From assembly GCA_019232645.1 (NCBI GenBank), contig JAFANO010000376.1, forward strand, positions 1-6,897: DNA of 6,897 nt, in the 5' to 3' direction. The position numbers were made by a program, and so were the translations under genes. Positions 1 to 6,066 of this stretch are shown piece by piece. Every line of letters starts with the position of its first letter. Position 1 is the stretch's first letter. The stretch is from Planctomycetaceae bacterium. Its GTDB lineage: Bacteria > Planctomycetota > Planctomycetia > Isosphaerales > Isosphaeraceae. The notes under the pieces are model-generated. The model was not told the origin of the DNA. It was given only the letters and a program-made list of their open reading frames with translations, and did not search any database.

Positions 1-22
1 CACCCGGTGGTCGGATGTCCTG

Positions 23-370
23 TCAATCGAGGCTGTGGATACCCCAGCCGGAGGGGGGGCCGGCGATGTCTTCGGGCTTGACTGCGCATTGGCCGAGGTT
101 GATGTCCCGGGGGCCCCCGAGGCCGAGGGCCCTGAAGCGGACCTCGAGCAGCGGGGCGCGCCGTTCGAGCAGGGCGATGCGGGCCTCGGCCTCGTCGGGG
201 CGTCGGGGCCTGGGGACCTCGGGGTAGCCGAGCTGCCGCCCCGGCGCCGCGAACAGGTGGAGCGGGTCGCGGCCCCGGTTGGCCCGGGAGATCTTCCCCT
301 CCTCCTCGCTGAAGAGGATCGGGAACTTGGGCGAGCAGTCGGGGTTCCGCCGCCGCTGGTTGGTCACCAT
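23..370 (-). CDS. Unrecognised 115-residue protein, translationally coupled to the HAD gene
   Basis: I do not recognise this protein. It begins MVTNQRRRNPDC and ends GWGIHSLD. It is basic at the N-terminus, has no signal peptide or membrane segment, and has a probable helix around residues 57-82 (DEAEARIALLERR). A central L-H-L-F-A-A-P-G-R-Q-L-G-Y-P stretch near residues 37-50 and a C-x-V-K-P-E-D-I stretch near 95-102 look like ordered protein. Two cysteines (12 and 95) are present. The codons end almost always in G or C, as in the neighbouring genes, which supports real coding. The same frame stays open upstream to 1081, but that part lies under the HAD gene and reads as an arginine/proline-rich shadow, so I place the start at ATG 370. 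A GAGG element lies 7 bases upstream. The ATG overlaps the HAD stop as ATGGTGA, which suggests translational coupling. It is probably the last gene of the minus-strand cluster visible here. Confidence 0.72.
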   Translation of the reverse strand: MVTNQRRRNPDCSPKFPILFSEEEGKISRANRGRDPLHLFAAPGRQLGYPEVPRPRRPDEAEARIALLERRAPLLEVRFRALGLGGPRDINLGQCAVKPEDIAGPPSGWGIHSLD

Positions 371-1050
371 TCCAGCGCCTCGGCCGGGACGTGGTCGAGG
401 CCGAGGGCGATCCAGTCGGCCTCGGCGAGCCGCTCGGGGGGGAACGACGTCGTCACGGCCAGGCAGCGGGCCCCGGCGGCCTTGGCGGCGGCGATCCCCG
501 AGATGGCGTCCTCGATCACCAGGCAGGAGGACGGCTCCAGGCCGAGCCGGCGGGTCGCCTCCAGGAAGATGTCGGGGGCCGGCTTCTTCCGCGCCACATG
601 GTCGCCGTGGACGACCACGTCGAACGTCGAGGGGGGCAGCCCGATCTCGCGGAGGTTGCCGGCCACCTTGATCTCGTCGGCGCTCGACGCGACGGCCAGC
701 CGCAGGCCGCGGCGGCGGCACTCGTCCACCAGCTCGTGGACGCCCGGCAATGCACGGAGCCGGCCCTTGATCAGCTCGAGGTAGAGCGCGTAGGTCCGCG
801 CCTTGTCGCGCTCGGGATCGAGCCGGATCCCCCGCGCCTCGGCCACACCGCCGATGTAGCGGTCCTCGCCCATCCCGAGGAACGGCCGGAACTCCTCGTG
901 GCGGACGTCGAACCCCTTCTCGGCGAACATCTGGATGGCCGCCTCCGCCAAGATCGGCTCGGAGCGGACCAAGACCCCGTCCATGTCGAAGATCACGCCG
1001 CGAAGCCGAGGGCCGTCGCGCGACGGGTTGTCGGTGAGTGCCAAGACCAC
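364..1050 (-). CDS. HAD-superfamily phosphatase, beta-phosphoglucomutase-like subfamily
   Basis: A cytoplasmic haloacid-dehalogenase-type hydrolase, probably a sugar-phosphate phosphatase or phosphomutase; the substrate cannot be read from the sequence. All four HAD motifs are present: motif I F-D-M-D-G-V at residues 21-26 (nucleophile Asp22, acid/base Asp24), motif II A-V-A-S-S-A-D at 119-125 (Ser122/Ser123), motif III K-P-A-P-D-I-F at 156-162 (Lys156) and motif IV V-I-E-D-A at 178-182 (Glu180, Asp181). A helical cap lies between residues about 30 and 100 and carries G-M-G-E-D-R-Y-I-G-G-V-A. The length of 228 residues is normal for a complete subfamily I enzyme. The start is GTG at 1050, with GGGAG immediately before it. 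A TTG two codons in is an alternative, because GGAGGT then lies 4 bases upstream of it. It follows the esterase gene by 70 bases and overlaps the next gene by 7. The general class is certain, the specific reaction is not. Confidence 0.93.
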   Translation of the reverse strand: MVLALTDNPSRDGPRLRGVIFDMDGVLVRSEPILAEAAIQMFAEKGFDVRHEEFRPFLGMGEDRYIGGVAEARGIRLDPERDKARTYALYLELIKGRLRALPGVHELVDECRRRGLRLAVASSADEIKVAGNLREIGLPPSTFDVVVHGDHVARKKPAPDIFLEATRRLGLEPSSCLVIEDAISGIAAAKAAGARCLAVTTSFPPERLAEADWIALGLDHVPAEALEW

Positions 1051-1085
1051 CTCCCGGGAGAATTCGGGGACGAACCGCCAAGTTG

Positions 1086-1140
1086 CCGAGTCACCAAGTC
1101 TAGCCAGAGATTTGATGATCTTACAAACCCCTTGACTCGG
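1086..1140 (-). repeat. Inverted repeat spanning the esterase stop codon
   Basis: CCGAGTCA at 1086-1093 is the exact reverse complement of TGACTCGG at 1133-1140. Two further pairs (1097-1098 with 1131-1132) form if three bases bulge out. The loop holds the TAA stop of the esterase. The loop of about 32 bases is long and no T-run follows, so this is at best a weak end-of-gene structure in the 70-base gap before the HAD gene. Chance occurrence is possible. Confidence 0.25.
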
Positions 1141-2659
1141 TGTCGCGGCCCCGGCGCGACTCCGGCGCGTCCCTCACTCCCAGGGCCGCCTTCATCTCGC
1201 GGTCGAACCGCGCGGTCAGCTCCGCGTCGATGAGCGTGGAGTGGTCCTTGCCCGGGACGACCTCCACGACCGCGTCGCTGCCCAAATTCGTCAGCGACTG
1301 CTTCAGGCGCCGGACCGCGCCGTCGAGGAAGAACGTGTCGAGCTCCCCGGTGATGACATGGAGCTTGCCGGCGAGCTTGGGGCCGAGCGTCGCCCAGTCG
1401 CGCTCGAGGATCAGGCGGATGTCGTAGGCCCGCCAGGCGTGCGCGACCTCGGGGTCAATGGCGCCGGTGGCCCGGTCCCAGAGCGGCCGGGGACGGCCGT
1501 CGGACCGGAGCGGGCTGAAGACGGCCTCGAATGAATGGAGCTGGCCGCCGTCGCCGAAGACGTCCTCCATCCTCGAGAAGTCGTCGAAGAACAGGACCGG
1601 CCTTGTGCCGCGGCGGGCGAGCGGCCGCCGGGATCCGGAGGGGTCACGGAACAGGTTCGCGCCCCGGGCGTAGAGGTCGACCCGCTGGAAGTCGCGGAAA
1701 TCGACCGGATCGGGGCTGGTCGCCCAGACGCCCCCGAAGGAGTCGGGATAGGTCACCTGGAGCCAGAGCACGCTCCAGCCGCCCGACGAGTGGCCGTTGA
1801 GCAGTCGCGCCCCCGGCTCGGCGCGCGCGGGGTAGTGGGCCTCGAGGTAGGGGATCAGCTCCTCGACCAGCGCCCGGCCGCGCGGGCCGTTGGCCGCCGA
1901 GTCGGCGAAGGCGTGGTGGCCCGTCCCGCAGTCGGGGTCGAGCACGACCCGGATCAAGTCCTCGCCGAACCCGGACCGCCGGCTCGAGGCCATCCGGCCG
2001 GCCAGGTGATGGTCGCCGCCGAACCCGGGCACGATGTAGAGCGTCGCCCTCCTCGTCCCTCCGCCCCCCTCCGGCAGGATCACCGCCGCGCGGTGGCGGA
2101 TCGGCCGGCGGTGGAACGCCGAGAGGATCGGGCTCGGGATGTCCACGAGCTTGATCCGGTCGGTCTCCTCGAACGGCTTCGGGGGGACCAGGCGATCGAC
2201 GGTCAGGCGAATCGTGCCGCCGGCCTTGGGGTCGAGCGTGGCGCGGACGACCGGCCCGAAGGCGTTGCCCTCGCCGTCTCCCAGGGCATGGGTGTCGGGA
2301 TTGAGCCGGACGACGGCCTGGGCCGCGTAGTCCCCCGGCTCGAGGCGGTCGAGCGGGCCGGGGAACCCGACGGCATCGGCCCCGACGTGGAGCGGCTCGC
2401 CGGCCTTCCAGTCGCGGGCCTCGACCGCGAAGAACGGTTGCGGCTGGAACCAATCGAGGCCGTGGCGGGGCTCGCCCCCCCGCCCCGCCGGCTCGAGCAT
2501 GACGTAGACCCGCGTCGAGATCGAGCCGGGACGGACGTCGGCAGTGTAGGTGACCTCGAACGCGAGCGGCGGCCGGTCGCCCGGGGCCGCGCCCAACGCG
2601 AAGAAGACGACGGCCGCCTGCGCGGCGGCTCGGGATCGGCAACGGCGGTGGGGAAGCAC
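1121..2659 (-). CDS. Secreted alpha/beta-hydrolase, esterase D / enterochelin-esterase-like
   Basis: A probable exported serine esterase of 512 residues. The N-terminus (MLPHRRCRSR followed by A-A-A-Q-A-A-V-V-F-F-A-L-G-A-A) has the charged and hydrophobic parts of a signal peptide. Residues about 33-160 form a beta-rich domain with no motif I recognise, as often precedes the catalytic domain in Fes-like esterases. The hydrolase domain covers about 185-495. It has V-P-G-F-G-G-D at 210-216 (oxyanion region), the nucleophile elbow G-H-S-S-G-G-W at 289-295 with Ser291, a likely acid Asp441 in T-G-E-L-D-T-F-F, and a likely catalytic His473 in G-K-D-H-S-T-L. The start is GTG at 2659 with GGAG 8 bases upstream. 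No ATG exists between it and the in-frame stop of the preceding gene, whose reading frame it shares. The extra N-terminal domain makes it longer than plain esterase D (about 280 residues). The substrate is unknown; a sugar acyl or feruloyl ester, or a siderophore ester, would fit the fold. Confidence 0.87.
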   Translation of the reverse strand: MLPHRRCRSRAAAQAAVVFFALGAAPGDRPPLAFEVTYTADVRPGSISTRVYVMLEPAGRGGEPRHGLDWFQPQPFFAVEARDWKAGEPLHVGADAVGFPGPLDRLEPGDYAAQAVVRLNPDTHALGDGEGNAFGPVVRATLDPKAGGTIRLTVDRLVPPKPFEETDRIKLVDIPSPILSAFHRRPIRHRAAVILPEGGGGTRRATLYIVPGFGGDHHLAGRMASSRRSGFGEDLIRVVLDPDCGTGHHAFADSAANGPRGRALVEELIPYLEAHYPARAEPGARLLNGHSSGGWSVLWLQVTYPDSFGGVWATSPDPVDFRDFQRVDLYARGANLFRDPSGSRRPLARRGTRPVLFFDDFSRMEDVFGDGGQLHSFEAVFSPLRSDGRPRPLWDRATGAIDPEVAHAWRAYDIRLILERDWATLGPKLAGKLHVITGELDTFFLDGAVRRLKQSLTNLGSDAVVEVVPGKDHSTLIDAELTARFDREMKAALGVRDAPESRRGRDTESRGL

Positions 2660-2686
2660 GGGGCCGGCTCCGGGATCGTGGGGCGT

Positions 2687-2749
2687 GGGCCGCTCGCCTC
2701 GGTCCAGCGGCGCGAGCGACGGCCCTCCTCGCGGGCCTCAGCCCGCGAG
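2687..2749 (-). repeat. Two adjacent strong hairpins in the gap before the esterase gene
   Basis: The first hairpin met by minus-strand transcription has a perfect 9-bp stem, CTCGCGGGC at 2728-2736 with GCCCGCGAG at 2741-2749, and a 4-base loop. On the RNA the loop reads UGAG and contains the UGA stop of the 191-residue gene. Two bases further, 2687-2725 forms a second hairpin: a 7-bp stem CGCTCGC (2691-2697) with GCGAGCG (2712-2718), extended by GGGC (2687-2690) with GCCC (2722-2725) across a 3-base bulge. No T-run follows, so it is not a classical intrinsic terminator. It could act as a factor-assisted terminator, an mRNA processing or stability element, or a dispersed palindromic repeat. 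The esterase ribosome binding site follows about 16 bases downstream. Confidence 0.5.
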
Positions 2750-3313
2750 TTCGGGGACGGGCAAGGTGGGATATTGGTCGAGCAGGCCCTCGCGCGTCAA
2801 CCGCTCTCGCGCGACGAAATGCCGGGCGGCCAGGCGGGCCGAGCCCAGGCAGCACTCCTTCTCCAGGATGTAGTAGCGGTTGTACTGGTCGATCCGCCGG
2901 TTGGCGGGCTCGAGGTTCAGCCCGTCGAGGAACCGGGCCCAGCGGCGGTTGAACCGTTCCACGCTGGCGATCAGGTCGCGGGCGATCGCGCGGCGCCGGC
3001 GGGCCGGCGCGGGGCGGTCGGCCCAGGCGGGGGGTTCGGCGTCGCAGAGGGGCCAGAGCCGGTCGATCGACGCGGCGAACGTCGTGCGCCAGTCGTCGGG
3101 GCCGGCGGCGGCCCCCGACCACTGGCGGAGCCGGAGGCGGACCATCTCGAGCATCCCGAGCCGCTCGCGGCGGCAGCGGTCGTGCAGTCGGGCCAACGCG
3201 TACTCCAGGTCCTGCCCGCGGCGGGCGAAGGCGGGGACGTCGAACAGGCCGAGCAATTCCTTCAGCTCGGCATCGACGTTCGTCATCGGGGTGGAGTCGT
3301 CGGTCTCGTCCAT
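2738..3313 (-). CDS. Unrecognised 191-residue helical protein
   Basis: I do not recognise this protein. It starts MDETDDSTPM with an acidic, probably disordered N-terminus. From residue about 13 on it appears almost entirely alpha-helical and rich in Arg, Leu and Ala, with several tryptophans (65, 75, 87, 97, 125). The most family-like stretch is Y-N-R-Y-Y-I-L-E-K-E-C-C-L-G at about 144-157, which contains a cysteine pair (154-155). It has no signal peptide or membrane segment, so it is probably cytoplasmic. The ATG at 3313 is the first start after the lipoprotein stop. No clear Shine-Dalgarno sequence precedes it, nor the in-frame ATG at 3286 (MTNVDAEL), which is the alternative start. The open frame upstream to 3889 is an arginine/proline-rich shadow of the lipoprotein gene. 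It lies 32 bases behind the lipoprotein gene, so co-transcription is likely. Confidence 0.78.
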   Translation of the reverse strand: MDETDDSTPMTNVDAELKELLGLFDVPAFARRGQDLEYALARLHDRCRRERLGMLEMVRLRLRQWSGAAAGPDDWRTTFAASIDRLWPLCDAEPPAWADRPAPARRRRAIARDLIASVERFNRRWARFLDGLNLEPANRRIDQYNRYYILEKECCLGSARLAARHFVARERLTREGLLDQYPTLPVPELAG

Positions 3314-3345
3314 GGCGGTGCGGGGTTTGGGCGTGGAGTTCGGCG

Positions 3346-4905
3346 TCAGCGTCCGGGGGGCTCGGGCATGGTGACCAGGGTGTTGAGGCTCCGGCGGTAG
3401 TGCCAGAGTTGCCGCTCGGTGCCGAGCGACCGGGTCCGCTCGGACCAGCGGCGGGCGACCTCCCGCAGGGCACGGTCGGCGGGCTCGCCCGCGACTGCGG
3501 CGACGCGGCCACGGCCGAGGTCGGCCAGGTAGCCGTCGGCTCCCGGGATCCGCGGGCCGGGGACGACCCGGGCGGCGAGCAAGGTCCGGCCGACCGCTTC
3601 GGACCACCGCCGGGCGTCGACCCCAGGCGCCGCGCGCGGGTCGGGCAGGCCTTGGCCGAGCAGCGAGGAACGGACCGGGAGCATCACGAAAGTGCGGCCG
3701 GCGCGGACGTGGGCGGCGACCTCGGGGCCGACCAGGTACGTCGCGAAGTCGATGGCCGCCTCGCGCCTCCGGCCCTCCGTCGCGGAGGCGACGCCGACCA
3801 GCCAGCCCCCGCCGAATGGCAGGAAGCTGGGCCGATTGGGGGGCGAGGCGTCCTCCCACCGATCGCGCGACGGGTCGAAGACGCGACATGAGCCCGGCAG
3901 GGGGGCAACGTCGATCGCACCCCCACCCCCCTCGCCCCAGAGCGAGGCGCGCTCGGCGCGGTCGATCAGCAGCGCGACGTCGCCCCGGCGGAACGCCCGC
4001 CGCGCGGCCTCGGCGTCGAACCTCGCCAGGTCTGGCGGCCCGCTCGCTGTCAGCGCCGTCAGCGCCGTCAGCGCCTCGACGAACGGGGGCGAGTCGATCC
4101 GGGGGGCCATCGTGTCGGCGTCGAAGAGGAACGAGTACTGGTCGCGGTGCTGGCCGAGGCTCGCCGCGCGTGCCAGGAAGGTCGCCTCGCCGAGCCCCTC
4201 GGCGTCGGGCCCGAGCGCCAGCGCGACCCCGAAGTCGGGCGACCCGTCGCCATTCCAGTCACGCCCCTGAAAGAACCGGGCCAGCGCGTCGAACCGGTCC
4301 CAGGTCGCGGGCGGCTCCCACGCGAGGTCTTCCGCCCCGGCCGCCTCGCGGTTCGCGGTGCGCTCGAAGGCGACACGGCGGTAGACCAGCACCAGTGCCG
4401 AGCCGCCCAATGGCAGGGCGAACCGCTCTGAGCCATACCGGGCCACCTGGTCGCGGTAGGCGGGCACGACGTCCGCGAACCGCAAGGGATCGGCGGCCGC
4501 GCGGTCGGGCCTCGGCTCGTCCCCCGCCGCCGCCTCCTCCGACTCAGCCTCGACCGCCGCGGGGGGCCGCCCGACGGCCTCGGGCAGGGCTGCCAGCGCG
4601 CGGGCGTCGATCAGGTCGCCCAGCCGGTCGCCCCGGAACAGCAGGAGATCGGCTCCGCACGCCGAGTTGGGTTCGATCGGAGCCCCTCGGACCTCGACCT
4701 CGCCCCCTCGGGTCGCCGTCCACTCCCCGAGCTGGGGCGTGACGGCCGCGAGGACCCGCGGCTCTTCGACCACCCCGACCACGAGCCGGACGCCCGGGAA
4801 CGGCCGCGCCAAGGCCCCCATGTCTGGGCCTCGCGAATGACAACCCGCGACCCCGGTCAGCCCGATCGCCAGGAGCCCGCACCGCGCGACGCGAATCTTC
4901 GGCAT
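3346..4905 (-). CDS. Extracellular solute-binding lipoprotein (SBP_bac_1-like), without adjacent transporter genes
   Basis: A 519-residue ABC-type solute-binding protein, probably for a sugar or oligosaccharide. The N-terminus is a lipoprotein signal: basic start, hydrophobic L-L-A-I-G-L-T-G, and lipobox V-A-G-C with Cys22, so it should be membrane-anchored outside the cytoplasm. Family-1 features include L-P-L-G-G-S-A-L-V-L-V-Y-R-R near 165-177, P-A-T-W-D-R-F-D near 199-206, F-R-R-G-D-V-A-L-L-I-D near 305-315, and a domain-closing G-G-G-W-L-V-G-V-A region near 365-373 followed by an A-I-D-F-A-T-Y-L helix. An EF-hand-like calcium loop, D-W-N-G-D-G-S-P-D at 216-224, is inserted in the middle. 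An acidic Ala/Glu-rich stretch near 116-138 is probably a flexible insert. The start ATG at 4905 has GAGGGA 9 bases upstream and a promoter about 47 bases upstream. No permease or ATPase is in the window. Family is sure, ligand is not. Confidence 0.9.
   Translation of the reverse strand: MPKIRVARCGLLAIGLTGVAGCHSRGPDMGALARPFPGVRLVVGVVEEPRVLAAVTPQLGEWTATRGGEVEVRGAPIEPNSACGADLLLFRGDRLGDLIDARALAALPEAVGRPPAAVEAESEEAAAGDEPRPDRAAADPLRFADVVPAYRDQVARYGSERFALPLGGSALVLVYRRVAFERTANREAAGAEDLAWEPPATWDRFDALARFFQGRDWNGDGSPDFGVALALGPDAEGLGEATFLARAASLGQHRDQYSFLFDADTMAPRIDSPPFVEALTALTALTASGPPDLARFDAEAARRAFRRGDVALLIDRAERASLWGEGGGGAIDVAPLPGSCRVFDPSRDRWEDASPPNRPSFLPFGGGWLVGVASATEGRRREAAIDFATYLVGPEVAAHVRAGRTFVMLPVRSSLLGQGLPDPRAAPGVDARRWSEAVGRTLLAARVVPGPRIPGADGYLADLGRGRVAAVAGEPADRALREVARRWSERTRSLGTERQLWHYRRSLNTLVTMPEPPGR
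4049..4075 (+). repeat. Three tandem 9-bp units within the lipoprotein gene
   Basis: GTCAGCGCC occurs three times without a break (4049-4057, 4058-4066, 4067-4075). Read on the coding strand it gives a repeated Ala-Leu-Thr tripeptide at residues about 278-287. Because the unit is a multiple of three, copy-number change would add or remove three residues without shifting the frame. It is short and may be a slippage product of no function. Confidence 0.7.
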
Positions 4906-4951
4906 CCCCGGGAATCCCTCGTCCCACCGGCTCCGCTCGACGACAGGCCCT

Positions 4952-4981
4952 ATCGTACGAAACGCCGGCGCGGTCGGTCAA
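4952..4981 (-). promoter_or_regulatory. Sigma70-like promoter of the lipoprotein cluster
   Basis: Reading leftward on the minus strand, TTGACC (4981-4976) is followed after 18 bases by TACGAT (4957-4952). This matches the -35 consensus at 5 of 6 positions and the -10 at 4 of 6. The expected start of transcription is near 4945, leaving a leader of about 40 bases with GAGGGA at 4920-4915. Two 8-bp palindromes lie in it: CGCCGGCG (4963-4970) in the spacer and TCGTACGA (4953-4960) across the -10. Either could be an operator half or simply chance in GC-rich DNA. Confidence 0.55.
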
Positions 4982-5118
4982 ACGGGGGCGGAAACCTCGC
5001 CGGACCGCCTCGGGACCGGCCTTCGAAAAGCTCGGCGGAGTGGGGCGCTCGCCCGGAGGTGGGGGCGGTCGGGCTCATACCGATCCCGGGAATTTCGTGC
5101 AACCGGCCTACCTATTTG

Positions 5119-5143
5119 AAATTCGAAATCTCGAATTTGAGAT
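5119..5143. repeat. AT-rich inverted repeats that form two alternative hairpins
   Basis: AAATTCGA (5119-5126) and TCGAATTT (5131-5138) are exact reverse complements around a 4-base loop. Overlapping them, ATCTC (5128-5132) and GAGAT (5139-5143) pair around a 6-base loop. The two hairpins cannot form together. The element stands out from the GC-rich background and lies between the end of the 227-residue gene and the lipoprotein promoter. It may help end transcription of the former, although no T-run follows, or it may be a dispersed intergenic palindrome. Confidence 0.5.
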
Positions 5144-5168
5144 CCCGACACGGTAAACAATATTTCTG

Positions 5169-5180
5169 TGATGCGCATCA
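5169..5180. repeat. 12-bp perfect palindrome at the stop codon of the 227-residue gene
   Basis: TGATGCGCATCA reads the same on both strands and includes the TGA stop (5180-5178). A perfect 12-bp palindrome could bind a dimeric protein, but it has no loop and would fold poorly as RNA. It may be chance. Confidence 0.3.
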
Positions 5181-5861
5181 GTTATCGATACCCAGGCGAT
5201 AGCGCAACTCATCGAACTGCTCGCGGTAGGCGTCGTCGGTCGAGTGGAGGTGCTCGGCCTCGGAGATGAACTTGAGGCTGTCGTCGCGCTTCAGGCCGTG
5301 CTCGATCAGGATCGACTCGAACGGCTCGAGGTCGTTGGCGTAGACGAACAGCAACTTATGCTCGTCGAACTGGACCTCCATGGGGCCGTTGGGGTTGAGT
5401 GCGGCAAGTCCGGTGCAGCCGTCATGGAGCAAGAGTTGCTCGAAGTCGTAGAGCGTGCTCTTGAGGATGACGGTGTCCATGTGCTCGCGGTAGAGGTCGG
5501 CGTGGGCACCGGGCTCACTCTCGTGGCTCGACTCCATGACGACATCCACCTCCTCGCCCAGGGGGTCGAGCAGGTCCATCAGGACGTCGAAGAGCCGCTC
5601 GGCCGAGACCGAGGCAGCGAGCACGGGCATCTTGTTGCCGGTCTCAGGGTCGCAGTAAACGTCGCGGCGGTAGCCTTCGCGAGGGATGACCTCGAGGCCG
5701 AATGACGGGCGGACCGCGTCGGTCAGCGCGAAGTCTCCATAGCGTCCGATGCGAAGGTGGGCGTCAAGCTGGTCCTGGCTGAGGTCGTCGAAGCTGGTCC
5801 GAGGCATACGGCTTGCGTTGGCCCGCAACACCCGCTCGAGGAAGCGTTGAATGAAGCTCAT
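5178..5861 (-). CDS. Unrecognised acidic 227-residue cytoplasmic protein
   Basis: I do not recognise this protein or assign it to a family. It begins MSFIQRFLERVLRANASRMP, a basic amphipathic helix, and then becomes strongly acidic. It looks like a mixed alpha/beta soluble fold: D-F-A-L-T-D near 43-48, F-G-L-E-V-I-P near 54-60, Y-C-D-P-E-T-G near 69-75, a hydrophobic helix with L-F-D-V-L-M-D-L-L-D-P-L near 90-101, a long Asp/Glu/His segment E-V-D-V-V-M-E-S-S-H-E-S-E near 104-116, and M-E-V-Q-F-D-E-H-K-L-L-F-V-Y-A near 161-175. There is no signal peptide or membrane segment. Several histidines and acidic residues could bind a metal, but no known motif is clear. The start ATG at 5861 has AGGAGG about 12 bases upstream. 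It is probably a single-gene unit: the next gene on this strand has its own promoter after a 272-base gap. Confidence 0.85.
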   Translation of the reverse strand: MSFIQRFLERVLRANASRMPRTSFDDLSQDQLDAHLRIGRYGDFALTDAVRPSFGLEVIPREGYRRDVYCDPETGNKMPVLAASVSAERLFDVLMDLLDPLGEEVDVVMESSHESEPGAHADLYREHMDTVILKSTLYDFEQLLLHDGCTGLAALNPNGPMEVQFDEHKLLFVYANDLEPFESILIEHGLKRDDSLKFISEAEHLHSTDDAYREQFDELRYRLGIDN

Positions 5862-5885
5862 GGGAAAGGGTCCCCTCCTACCGCG

Positions 5886-5908
5886 ACGAACTTATCGGAA
5901 AGTTTCGT
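5886..5908 (-). repeat. Hairpin in the leader of the 227-residue gene
   Basis: ACGAACTT (5886-5893) pairs with AAGTTTCGT (5900-5908) around a 6-base loop with one bulged T. It lies just upstream of the ribosome binding site (5873-5879), so it could affect translation or mRNA stability. The evidence is the base pairing alone. Confidence 0.3.
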
Positions 5909-6034
5909 GATGGATCCTCGGCCACTGCGTCGGACGAGCTCGGGTCAAATGGCCCCGAACGAGCCATCCCGGCCGTTCGCCCGACACCGCGCCCAAGGGA
6001 GCCGAAACCCACCCCGGGGACGGTTGCCTTTCCG

Positions 6035-6066
6035 TTGGCACCGATTCAATGCCGTTGTTCTATAAT
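6035..6066 (+). promoter_or_regulatory. Candidate rightward promoter with perfect TATAAT
   Basis: A consensus -10 TATAAT stands at 6061-6066 in otherwise GC-rich DNA, preceded by TTGGCA at 6035-6040, which matches the -35 at 5 of 6 positions. The spacer is 20 bases, longer than ideal; shifting the -10 to TCTATA (6059-6064) gives 18. It would transcribe the non-coding region toward the peptidase gene, either as a separate RNA or as a very long leader. Confidence 0.35.

Noticed and set aside
391..1233. Plus-strand open frame of 280 codons opposite the HAD gene
   Set aside because: The opposite strand encodes a complete HAD enzyme with all four motifs; this frame is its shadow.
2687..2749. Classical intrinsic terminator
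   Set aside because: No T-run follows either hairpin on the minus strand, so I list it only as hairpins of uncertain role.
1535..3400. Plus-strand open frame of 621 codons antisense to the esterase, the 191-residue gene and part of the lipoprotein gene
   Set aside because: It crosses three well-supported minus-strand genes and has low-complexity Gly/Arg/Val/Glu composition and no family motif. Long antisense frames are common at this GC content.
1644..3512. Minus-strand open frame of 622 codons
   Set aside because: It is rich in Arg, Pro, Ala and Gly with no folded-protein pattern and overlaps real genes in another frame of the same strand.
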